From Desmodus rotundus (lineage: Eukaryota; Chordata; Mammalia; Chiroptera; Phyllostomidae): a stretch of 64,000 bases of DNA. A program made the position numbers and the translations under genes. Position 1 is the first letter of the stretch. Every line of letters begins with the position of its first letter. The notes below the pieces were generated by a model, which was not told the DNA's origin, searched no databases, and saw nothing but the letters and a program-made list of their open reading frames with translations. Positions 19,763-34,560 of the stretch are shown one piece after another. The stretch covers positions 140,006,818 through 140,070,817 of the forward strand of contig NC_071392.1 of the NCBI RefSeq assembly GCF_022682495.2. Direction: 5' to 3'.

Positions 19763-21751
19763 AAAGAATAAACACATACATTTGGAGAACCAAGATGGCG
19801 GCGTAGGTAGACACACTGCGCCTCCTCGCACAACCAGAACTGACAGAATATTGAACGGCAAGGAAGTCTGACACCAAGTAGATAAAAAAGAAACACACAT
19901 CCAGACCAGTAGGAGTGGCGGAGACGGGCAGCCAGGGAGGAGAGGATTCTCATGGCCGTGGCGGGACCGAGACTGGCGGAGTGTGGGACGAACAGGGCAG
20001 GCAGTCTGATAAACCGAGAGGGCCAGACTCAGAGTGGCAGAGAATGGGGCAGGCAGAGAGGCGGGTAGCACCCCGCGGCCCCACATTCACACACAGATAA
20101 ACCAGGACGAACGGAGGGGAGTGGAGCAGACCGCGTAACCCAGGGCTCCAGCGCGGGGAAATAAAGCCTCAAACCTCTGATTGAAAACACCCGTGGGGGT
20201 TGAAGCAGCAGCAGGAGAGACTCCCAGCCTCACAGGAGAGGTTGTTGGGGAGACCCACAGGGGCCTAGAGTGTGCACAAGCCCACCTACTCAGGAACCAG
20301 CACCAGAGGGGCCCAATTTGATTGTGGGTAGCAGAGGGAGTGACTGAAATCCGGTGGAGAGTGGAGCGGACGCCATTGCTCCCTCTCAGCCCCTCCCCCA
20401 CATACTGCCTCACAGCGCAGCAACCAGCGTTACCCCACCCCGGGGAACACCTAAGGCTCCGCCCCTTAAAGTAACACTCGCCAAGACAAAAAAAAAAAAA
20501 AAAAGGCCCAAATGACAGAACACTTCAAAGCTCCAGAAAAAATACAACTAAGCGAGGAAGAGATAGCCAACCTATCAGATGCACAGTTCAAAACACTGGT
20601 TATTAAGACGCTCACAGAATTGGTTGGATTTGTTCGAAAACTAGATGAAAAAATGAAGGCTATGCCAAGAGAAACAAAGGAAAATGTACAGGGAACCAAT
20701 AGTGATGCGAAGGAAACTGGGACTCAAATCAACTGTGTGGACCAGAAGGAAGAAAGAAACATCCAACCAGAAAAGAATGAAGAAACAAGAATTCGGAAAA
20801 ATGAGGAGAGGCTTAGGAACCTCCAGGACATCTTGAAACGTTCCAACATCCAAATTATAGGGGTGCCAGAAGGAGAAGAGGAAGAACAAAAAATTGAAAA
20901 CTTATTTGAATAATGAAGGAGAACTTCCCCAGTCTGGCAAAGGAAATCGACTTCCAGGAAGTCCAGGAAGCTCAAGAGTCCCAAAGAAGCTGGACCCAAG
21001 GAGGAACACATCAAGGCACATCATCATTACATTACCCAAGATTAGACAGAAGGAGAGAATCTTACAAGCAGCAAGAGAAAAGGACACAGTTACCTACAAA
21101 GGGGTTCCCATAACACTGTCAGCTGATTTCTTAAAAGAGACCTTACAAGCAAGCAGGGACTGGGAAGAAGTATTCCAAGTCATGAAAGGCAAGGGCCTAC
21201 ATCCAAGATTACTGTATCTAACAAAGCTATCATTTAGAATGAAAGGGAAGATAAAGTGCTTCTCAGATAAGGTCAAGTTAAAGGAGTTCATCATCACCAA
21301 GCCATTATTATATGAAATGTTAAAGGGACTTATCTAAGAAAAAGAAGATAAAAAATATGAACAGTAAAAATGACAGCAAACTCACAGTTATTAACAACCA
21401 CACCTAAAACCAAAAGCAAACTAAGCAAACAACTAGAACAGAAACAGAACCACAGAAATGGAGATCACATGGAGGGTTACCAATAGGGGATTGGGAGGGG
21501 GAGAGAGGGGGGAAAGGTACAGAGAATAAATAGCATAAATGATAGGTGGAAAATAGGGGGAGGGTAAGAATAGTGTAGGAAATGTAGAAGCCAAAGAACT
21601 TATAAGTATAACCCATGGACATGAACTATAGGGGGGGAATGTGGGAGGGACGGGGTGGGTAGGATGGAGTTGAGTGAAGGGGGGGAAATGGGACAACTGT
21701 AATAGCATAATCAATAAATATATCAAAAAAAAGAATAAACGCATATATTTG
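19763..21751 (+). mobile_element. HAL1-like retroelement (L1 ORF1 without ORF2), near full length
   Basis: Flanked by 22-bp target-site duplications at 19763-19784 and 21730-21751 that differ at two positions. The 1.9-kb insert starts with an L1-style 5' end including CAAGATGGCGGCG (YY1-type site, 19791-19803), a GC-rich 5' UTR and an A17 run before the ATG at 20512. An ORF1-like region follows at 20512-21337, then a G-rich 3' UTR and an end with ACAACTGTAAT and a short A tail. No reverse transcriptase or endonuclease region is present, as in half-L1 (HAL1) elements. Mobilisation by L1 machinery is inferred. Confidence 0.87.
20512..21337 (+). pseudogene. ORF1p-like gene of HAL1 element, two frameshifts
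   Basis: An RNA-binding L1 ORF1-type protein. Residues 1-133 (20512-20913) begin MTEHFKAPEKIQLSEEEIAN, include a heptad-rich helical region and enter the RRM at IQIIGVPEGEEEEQKIENLF. The frame then stops. The continuation sits in a second frame (about 20910-20985) and then a third (about 20985-21337), where HIIITLPKIRQKERIL, TYKGVPITLSADF and the C-terminal domain up to MLKGLI are recognisable. So all ORF1 parts exist, but two small indels break them. Confidence 0.85.
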
Positions 21752-23430
21752 TGAATGATCAACCTGCACACAGTAATTTAAGACCACAGGACTTGGGCTG
21801 TGCTCTGGGGACTCTCAGCATTTAGAGATCGAATGGAGGAGCAGCCCTGACCAGCAGGAGGAGTGGCCAGGGGCAGGGTAGAGTCAGAGATCCCAATAAA
21901 GGAGTGAAGGAGGGAGTGTCAACTGTGTCAAATACTGGCAAGAGGGCAAGGCAGTGAGGACTGAGAGATGTCCATGCACTTGGCCACATGGAGTCATGAG
22001 ACAAGAACAGGTCTGCAAATTGGGTTGGGAGGTAACTGGAAAGAAAAGAAGTGAAGCCAGCATTTGGGGGTGGGGGTCCTGCCCACCTCCTGCCAGGTGC
22101 TTCCACAGAGCTGTCACTCTGTCATCCAGTCTCCTCCAGCTCTGGAGTGTCTCTCCTCCAAGGCAACAAAACCAGCTCCCTGCCAGCTCTTTTCCTGTGC
22201 CCAGCACTCAGACCCCCTTCCTCCGCCTGGCAGCTCATTTCCCAAATGCTGCCACCAACAGCCGCATCCACTGGGTCTGAGGAATTAGTGAAACTTTCCA
22301 AATTACACCAAGGACTTGGCTCCTGACGTTCATTCCCTCTTGGTGGAACTCTGTGTTATCTCTTTGATTAGGTACAAATTACTCTGTGTGTTTCCTCATT
22401 TTAAGGTCACAACAGCCCTGTGAATCTAAATGACATGTATAAATACCAAGTGCTAATAAGTGGTAAAAACCGGGTCTGAGCTGTCCGCAGAACCCATTCA
22501 ATTAACTATCACGCCACATTGCCTCCCACAGACCCCTTACTCACTTGGGCCAGGTGTTAGTGAAGGTCATGCCTCCTGTAGCCTCTATTCCCTTAGGAAA
22601 AGAGGCAGTTTAGAAAGGCAGATGGGATTCCTTCCCAATCTTTGTTTCGTGTGGGCAGACAAGCTTAACATCAGTTCACTAGGCTTCTGCCCTACTCAAG
22701 AATGATCCTTCTTAAGTATTTCCTAGTGACTTGCTTATATGCCTCCAAAGAGAGAAAGCTCACTACCTACATGAGCAGCCAGTTCTAGGACAACATGGCA
22801 ATCCAGAGAGTGGACTCCAGCCCAAGTTGCTCTGGTTGAATACCAACTCTGCTACCTACTAGCATGCTGTGCCTCAGTTTCCTCATCTGTACAATGGTAA
22901 TAATAGCAGTACCTACTTTCTTATTTCCACTAGTATGATTATGAGGATTAAATGCTACCTTTCAGTTGCTTGGTAAATGCTTAATACATTTTAGTTATCA
23001 ACATTACCATTATTGGTATTTCCTTGAGGTAGAGCTGCAACTTTCCTCACTATAACCTCCATACTTTGCGCCTCGTCCTGTCCCTTGGCTTTCTATCCTC
23101 TTCAGCACTCACCTGCCAGGTATTATTGTTCTGCATTTCTCAATTTTCATTTTTTCCTGATGCCAGATATGTTTTTTTGCAAGCTGTTATTCATCATACA
23201 AACATGATTTTCCTAAGATCACTATTTCTCCTTGACAGTCACTGGTTGTCTGCCAGGCAAGCTCGAAGCTGCCAAACACTAACTGGGGCTGGAAGAACGG
23301 AAGCACAGGCCCACTTGTGGGCTCCAGGCCTTTGCATCCCCTGGACTTAGAACTCCCACCAGTGGGCCCATTGATTGTACACCCTCACTAACTACCATCA
23401 AGGCAGGAGTATGTCAAGATTAAGAGCCCA
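21752..23430. other. Intergenic, one MIR recognised
   Basis: Contains a plus-oriented MIR at about 22810-22990 (CTCAGTTTCCTCATCTGTAC, GAGGATTAAATG). The rest shows no exon and no repeat I can name. Confidence 0.5.
22810..22990 (+). repeat. MIR SINE
   Basis: Contains the MIR core: TGCCTCAGTTTCCTCATCTG, AATGGTAATAATAGCAGTAC, ATTATGAGGATTAAATG. Confidence 0.8.
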
Positions 23431-23672
23431 GCCCCGACTGGTGTGGCTCAGCAGGTTGGGCATCATCCCTCAGACCGAGGTCACCAGTTCAATTCCCAGT
23501 CAGGGTACATGCCTGAGTTGTGGGTATTCGGCTGGTCTTTGGCTGAGGGCATGCAAGGAGCAACCAATCAATGTTTCTCTTGCACATCGATGTTTCTCTC
23601 CTTCTTTTTCTACTTCCCTTCTCCTCTCTTTAAAAATAAACAAGTAAAATAATTTTTAAAAATAAAAATAGA
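23431..23672 (+). mobile_element. VES-type SINE
   Basis: Head GCCCCGACTGGTGTGGCTCA, CAATTCCCAGTCAGGGTACA, two TTTCTCT motifs, CT-rich stretch and an A-rich tail of AAAATAA units. Confidence 0.9.
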
Positions 23673-23679
23673 AAGATTC

Positions 23680-23900
23680 AGACTCAAGCCAGATGGAGTC
23701 AAGTTGAAATTCAAGATTCTTCCACTTACTTGCTTGTGATCTTGGCCAAGATACAGTCTTCCTGAAACTTCAGTGTCCTCATCTGCAAAATGAAGACTAG
23801 TAATCCTGCCTACTTCACAGGGTGTTGTGAAGATTTGAGATAATGAATACGGAACACTCAGCACAGCGCCTATCTCGATAAATGGTTGACATTAATATCC
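23680..23900 (+). repeat. MIR SINE
   Basis: Shows CCACTTACTTGCTTGTGATC, TCAGTGTCCTCATCTGCAAA and AATACGGAACACTCAGCACA in MIR order. It lies directly next to a hAT-type element. Confidence 0.75.
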
Positions 23901-23904
23901 TAGA

Positions 23905-24215
23905 GTTATGCTGTCAGCCACTAGCCTCATGTGGCAGTTGAAGCCTTGAAACATGGCTAATTCAAATTGAGATGTGCTCTAAGTATATAAAATACACACT
24001 GGATTTCAAAGACTTAGTAAAAAAAAAAGTAAACTATCTTGATAACTTTTATATTAACGTTGAAAAAAATATTTGGATATATTAGGTTAAGTAAAAAATA
24101 TTTTTAAAATTAATTTCATTTAATAATTTATTATAGCTGCTAAAAAATTGAAATTACTCATGGCTCAGTTTTATGATATCCATTATATTTATTTTAGTGC
24201 TATTATAGTGGGGTT
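23905..24215. mobile_element. hAT-type nonautonomous DNA transposon remnant
   Basis: Contains TATGCTGTCAGCCACTAGCC near one end, TTCAAATTGAGATGTGCTCT and ACACTGGATTTCAAAGACTT, typical of an AT-rich mammalian hAT/MER family. A related copy lies at about 47440-47990. The exact family name is not certain. Confidence 0.6.
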
Positions 24216-25799
24216 TTGTGGGAGATTTTTTCTTTCCTTTTTTTTGTTTTTTTGGTGGTGATGGGGTTTTTTGTTTTCCCAGTGGGGGAGAAGAGGAACA
24301 GTTTATTAGATTTGGGGGCATTTGGATCTTATTGGCTACCTATCTCCTGTAGATGGTATTTGAGCTGCAAGGGCTCTTTGGAGATTATAGAGAGCCAATT
24401 TCCTCTCTGTAAAGATGGGAAACTGAGGTACATAGGAAAGGGAATATGCCTAGAGCCACAGAAGTAACCAGAGAACAAAGGCCTCCCCCATCCCAGCAGG
24501 AGCTGTGTCAGGAGGATGCCGCCACCTGGTGGTCTGATTGCAGCTCCCTTCAGGAGCAGCGCTCTGCTGCCATCTATTGCCCAAATCTCTGCAGAGACAC
24601 AAGGACAGGGATGGCCCTCCTCTTCCTTCTTGCCAGGCTGAGTACACTGAATAGCAACATATCAGGGGTACGACAGAGCAGTGATTAAGGGCATAATCTA
24701 TGGTTACAGACAAATGCAGGCGTGAATCTCAGCTCTGCTTTTTTCTAGCTACGTGTCCCTGGAAAAGTAAGTCACTTTAACTTCTCTGATGCCCAGTTTC
24801 CCCTTATGTAAAATGTGAACGAGAGTCCTTACCTCAAAGCAATTAAGAGATGCCTGAAATCTGAATCAACAAATATTTGCAGAGCACTTCCTCTCATTCA
24901 CTGTTACCAGTGCCAAGATCCAGCAGTGACCTAAACAGGCAAACCTAGTGGTTCTCCAAGTGTGTTCTCTGGACCACAGACATCAGCACTACCTAGAACT
25001 TGTTAGAAATGCAAATCTTCAGGCCTCCATGCCATATTTATCGAATCTGAGTCTGATGCACCCTCAAGGTTGAGACCCTCTGCACTTGGGGACTGAAGAC
25101 AACTGGATGGGTGGTGATAAAATAGCGAGGAAGTGACATAATCCCTTTAGTTTTAGATCACCCAGCTGCAGGAGGGTCCAGGGATAGGCCAGGGGAGATG
25201 GAAAGACTTGTTAGGAGACCATTGTCGGAGCTCAGGTCAGAGAAAGCAGAGCCAGAAGCTGGAGCCATGTCTAGGGACCTGGTTGAGCTGTAGTTACAAC
25301 CAGAGGCAACGGGCTCCCATGGTTGGGCCTCCATGGTCTGCAACGTCAGGTGGCCAACAGCTCAGTCCCCCCTCACCTGCCTCAGTGACCAAATAGGCTG
25401 CTACATCCCAACTTGATCTGCAGAAATTAGCTCTCCTTGAAAACAAACCCTGAAAGGAACTGCTTTTAAAGACCTGGCTGATTATATCCCTGGTTACCAA
25501 GAAATAGCAGACTAAGTTGCAAAGTCCCAACACAGGAAATAGAATGCTCCAGCAACTGCCAGCATTTTTCTACCAGGATTCCAGCCAGCTGTCATTCATG
25601 TTGCTTGGCATAAGAACTGAACAAGCATAAGAATAGCAGCTTTTTCAATGCCAGGCACTGGGCTTAAAACTTTAATCTCATCTAATTCTTGTGATTTTCT
25701 ACTTGCCTCAGTCTGAAGCCTCAGAACTAGGGTTTCTCATCCAGACCTGTCTACCTCTGAGGGTCTGTGCCTTAGCAACCAGGGTGACAGTAGGAAAGC
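24216..25799. other. Intergenic; MIR and MER5A-like fragments
   Basis: A MIR lies at about 24680-24870 (GCAGTGATTAAGGGCATAAT, CCAGTTTCCCCTTATGTAAA). A MER5A-like fragment lies at about 24945-25085 (GTGGTTCTCCAAGTGTGTTC, CTTGTTAGAAATGCAAATCT). No exon recognised. Confidence 0.55.
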
Positions 25800-26290
25800 A
25801 CTCTCATTTTTTTCCTGTTTATTTTGGAGTAACTAGATTTACCAAAAAGTTGGAAAGTACAGAGTTTCCATATACCACTTGTCCAGTTTCCTGTTAACAT
25901 CCCGCGTTACCACGTACACTTGTCAAAACTGAGAAACTGGGCTCCAGATCTTGGATTTTTTTTTTTTAAACACGAACGCCCTTTTTCTGGTCCAGGACCC
26001 ATTGCTTAAGCTCCTCCTCTACTTGTTTTTCATGACTTTTGACAACTTACGTAGTTACTTTGTAGAATGTCGTCTAACTGGATTATGGGTTTTCAGAAAT
26101 ACGGCAGAAGTGACATGTTCTCACCTCGTCAAGTCGGGGTCCAGTAGTTCGGTTGAGGGATCTCCGGAGCAAAGTCAGCATTCTCCCCCTTCCATGTCCG
26201 ATCTTTTGGAGGCACAAAGTGCAGCCCACACTCAAGGGAAGGGAAAATTAAGTTCCACTTATCGGAAAGGGAGTATCTGTATTTGGAATT
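25800..26290 (-). mobile_element. Old L1 3' UTR fragment
   Basis: Sequence such as CCAGTTTCCTGTTAACATCC, TTGTAGAATGTCGTCTAACT and AGCCCACACTCAAGGGAAGG, in an order recalling old mammalian L1 (L1M) 3' ends in reverse orientation. No frame preserved. Confidence 0.55.
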
Positions 26291-26854
26291 CTTTTAGATG
26301 TGTATCTTCATTTACTAAAATCACTTTTGCCTCTTCCAACAACCCACTGGTGCACGTCCCTTGCGGAACACTCACACTCAGCACCACCTGGAGCCACAGG
26401 GTCCTCGGAGATGGATACAAGCTTCCAGAAAGCAAAACTTTTTAATTGCCTTTGAAAACAAGGCTTGGTGTGTATTTGCGGGGTGACTGAATCTTTATGT
26501 ACTTTATGTACTGATGTAGCACAACCCCCAAGATCTGCCAAACGAGAAAATGCGAGAAGCAACAGTGCGCACAGATTTTGCACAGAAGGTATGGGGGGGG
26601 CGAGTCTACACCCACATGTTTATACATGGAGTCCGGAAGGCTCCTCTTCTGCTCAGGTTTCCACTCCGCTCTAGCTCTTTAAGAATCAGGACATTTTTGG
26701 AAACATCTCCACCTCCAAAACAAGGTCTCCAAAGCCTTGGTCTGCTTTAGATGACCTAGGTAGCTTAATGCCACAAGCAGTGTTACAGAAGGCCCAACTA
26801 TAGCACTGATTTCTCATCTCTTTGTTTTAATCCTCACTAGAGGGTATGTGTACT

Positions 26855-26983
26855 GGCTTTAGAGAAAGAGAAGTGAGAGAATCATCGATCGATTGCCTCC
26901 TCTACACACCCTGACCGGGGATCATACCCATAACCATTTGGTGTACAGGATGATGCTTCAACCAAGCCACCCAGCCAGGGCTC
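26855..26983 (-). mobile_element. VES-type SINE, short
   Basis: Reverse orientation: ends in CACCCAGCCAGGGC, with GACCGGGGATCATACCCATA and ATCGATCGATTGCCTCCTCT. Diverged and slightly shortened. Confidence 0.75.
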
Positions 26984-27237
26984 CTCCTCCCAGGAAGCCC
27001 GTTTGCAGAACACAGGCTCACCCACTGTCCCATGTCAGGGGCTGAATCAAACACTGTGTTCCTGTCTGATAGGTTACACACATCCTAAAGCAATGTATCT
27101 ACTTAGTGCCTGCTGGCTTAGGATGGCACCTGTAATCTCCTGTCAGTCCCGCACCCTGTTTAAACAGACAGAAATGAATTTAAACTGTTTTTTTTTTGGG
27201 GGGGGGTGCTAGATGAAGGAGAGACAACTGGAGTCAA

Positions 27238-31752
<4,515 letters not shown>

Positions 31753-32338
31753 TGGGAGAAGGTGGGGCGACGGGTCACGTTCTTGCCCCCGGAAGTGTAT
31801 GTCCGAGGTCACGGGGCGAGGCCTCTCGGAACATGCCGCCTTTAGCGTTCCCAAGGAGATTAAGACTCGCCCTCAAAAAACAGTCTACTTAAGGGACTGC
31901 TAAAGGTGGTAAAGGGCTGGGTGTAACCGGGAGCAGGTCGGCCGCTTAGACGCCACCACGCGCTACATCTGCTGGGTGAGGCAGGCCTGTCTTAAGATGG
32001 CGGCCGCCGCGGCTAGAAAACTTCCGTCATTCTAATTCCGGCCTGGTCATCCTGGAGGCGGCTGCGCACCTTGTGGCGCGGAGGGGAACAGCAAAAACAA
32101 AACAGGCAATGAAGGCATTGAGCCAAAGGGCGGGGGAATGTTTTAGACACGGACAGCAGTACGGTGATTGACAGACGGGAAAGGGGGTTGGGGGGAGACG
32201 GCAGAGGGCAAAGGGGGAATGAGTGGTGGCGAAAAGAGACTTGACTTTGGGTGGTGACTGCACAATGCAGTATGCAGATGTTGTGTTGAAACTCCTATGG
32301 TTTTACTAACAAATGGCACCCCAATAAATTCAATTAAA

Positions 32339-32588
32339 GCCCTAACTGGTGTGGCTCAGTGGGTTGGGCGTCCACCCGCAGACCCAGAGTTCCGCGGTTG
32401 ATTCTCAGGGCACTTGCCTGGGTTGCGGGCCAGGTCCCCTTTTGGGCCACACAGCAGAGGCGACCGATCAATGTTTCTCCCCACATCCATGGTTCTCTCC
32501 CTCCCTTTACCCCTTCCCTTCCCTTTTCAACAAAAAAAAATTAAAAGATAGATAAATAAATAAATAAATAAATAATCTTTAAAAAGAA
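32339..32588 (+). mobile_element. VES-type SINE
   Basis: Head GCCCTAACTGGTGTGGCTCA, GGGCACTTGCCTGGGTTGCG, GCGACCGATCAATGTTTCTC, then an A run and AAATAAATAAAT tail. Confidence 0.92.
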
Positions 32589-32679
32589 ATTCAATTTAAA
32601 AATAAAAACAGGAAATCAGAGTTTGGCATAATGTGTATTGGGCAAAATAAGAGTAAATTTTTCAGAGTCATAGGGCCGG

Positions 32680-33320
32680 GAGGAACATCAAATGGCTGCC
32701 CAAAGAGAACCTCACGTTCAGTTCAGACTTGTACAGGTCGGTGATGATGGAACCGGAAAAACTACACTTGTGAAATGTCATCTAACTGGTGACTTTGAGA
32801 AGTAAGTAGATACGGTGGGGGCTGGGGTCCCTCCCCTCCTGTCCCGCACACTAACAAGAGCATCTGTGAAGTCCATTGTATGGGCTACAGCTGCCCCGGG
32901 GAAATCTGGTGGACTGAGAGAGGAGTGTTTTGTATGCACCCAAGCCAGTGTGCATTATAATGTTTGGTGTAACTCAGATGGTTACTTACAAGAATATGGC
33001 TAACTGGCATGGGAATGTGTGGAAACGTCCTCATCGTGTTGTGTGGCAACAAAGTGGATCTTGAGGACGGGAAAGTTAAGGCAGAGTCCACCAAAGTGGT
33101 CTTCCACCGTTGTCTTCCACCAAAAGAAGAATCTTCAGCACTATGGCATTTCAGCCAAAAGTAACTACAACTTATGTTTTGGAACACAGCTGTTTCCTGA
33201 GTGAGTTTCAGGCATAAGACTGCTTCCGCCGCATCACAGGTTTCAGCGGTGACACCTTGTTTGTTCCTGTCATTCCTATAACTTTCCATTTAGAATCAGA
33301 ATAAAGTTGTACCTCAAATT
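32680..33320 (+). pseudogene. RAN GTPase processed pseudogene
   Basis: Intronless, decayed copy of the nuclear transport GTPase RAN. From 32692 the frame begins [20 protein letters not shown] and keeps the P-loop GDDGTGKTT, then stops at 32803-32805. Further downstream, broken pieces resemble GGLRDGY, LCGNKVD (CTCATCGTGTTGTGTGGCAA), and [12 protein letters not shown] (AATCTTCAGCACTATGGCAT). An AATAAAGTTGTA near 33300 may be the original poly(A) signal. Frame breaks and missing segments rule out function. Confidence 0.85.
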
Positions 33321-33339
33321 TCTAAGAGAAAAAATAAAT

Positions 33340-33490
33340 TATTCAGTACTTGTTATTATACACCAACTGAGTTATATGCATTGCTTCATTTAATCATCAC
33401 AGCGTGATCAAACAGATACTGTTTTGATTGCCCATTTATAGATAAGGAAGTTTAACTGAGATTACACATTTGTGACCAATTTGGGATTCT
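33340..33490 (-). repeat. MIR-like fragment
   Basis: TTCATTTAATCATCACAGCG and TTGATTGCCCATTTATAGAT follow MIR order in reverse orientation. The stretch from 33500 to about 33840 shows only a GT-rich tract at 33623-33650. Confidence 0.55.
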
Positions 33491-33839
33491 GACTTCAAAG
33501 CCTGTATGTTTAATAGCTACTTCCATATATCCCTCTAAAAACAACATTGAAGGGCCTCAAAAGATTGGAAGAATGTACAGATGGAGATATGGGGAAGGGC
33601 CAAGGAGTAGGTTATATATATTTGTGTGTGTGTGTATGTGTGTATTACACATATGTATGTGTATGTATGAAATATGTATAGGATCTACACCTATACCTAT
33701 ACATAAAGCCCATGGAATGGACTTTATTGAACAAAATGAGTGATTATGGACAATAGCATGTAGCCCTTTGTGCCCTGGAACCGTTACTACTGAACAACCT
33801 CAGCTCAATTTAAGGAAGACCTTATGTAGATGAAATTGT

Positions 33840-34560
33840 ATTCAATATGCCACTGGGCAACTTTTATTTTTCGCTCAACATTATAGACATCTTCCCATAA
33901 CAACTAGTAGAAATCTGCAACATTTTTACAAATATTTTAAATTTCATTTGTCATGTTGAATATTAAATGCATTCACAAAAATTAAAAATTGCAAAGTTAC
34001 CAAAAAGTATACAGACAAAAAAACAAAAAAACCTTTCTCCTCTCACCTCTGCCCGCAGTAACCCACTCCTTGCCAGCAACCAGGATACCTGTATTGAATC
34101 ATTTCTCACTGCTACATAATATTCCTTTGTATAGCTGTACCACAAGTTGTTTTAACCAGTCTTCAATTGTTGGACATTTAGTTATTTTCAGAATTTGCAA
34201 ATATAAACAAAACTGTCAAGAACACACTTACGCTCTTTGCTCGAGGTAAATTGCCAGAAGTAGAAAGGAATGGGTATTTTACATAAGTGATATATGTAAA
34301 CTGGCCTCCAGAAAGTTCATATCAGTTTTTACTTCTGCCACGCTGAGCAACTCTGTAAGTCTCCTTGTTGCGTCTCCTCCATGGCCAGTAAGCTCAGGCA
34401 TCTCTTCATGGGTTGTGGTGAGAGTTTGCATCTCTTCCGTGAATTGTCTGTTTATACTCAGTGAAAAAGAGGGCTTTTTGTTTGCAAGTAGAGAGTCTCC
34501 CAATGGAGAAGGGATGTTAGCAGAGGCTGGAGTCTTGTGGGGTGGGTTCTTGCTTTGGCT
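33840..34560 (-). mobile_element. Old L1 fragment (target of the younger L1)
   Basis: Contains reversed L1 ORF2-end motifs such as CTACATAATATTCCTTTGTA, TTGGACATTTAGTTATTTTC and GTTTGCATCTCTTCCGTGAA. The frame is decayed. The younger L1 at 34578 is inserted at its edge. Confidence 0.6.

Noticed and set aside
20466..21300. Minus-strand frames with hydrophobic Phe/Ser-rich peptides
   Set aside because: They are antisense to the A-rich ORF1 of the HAL1-like element; runs of T explain the Phe content.
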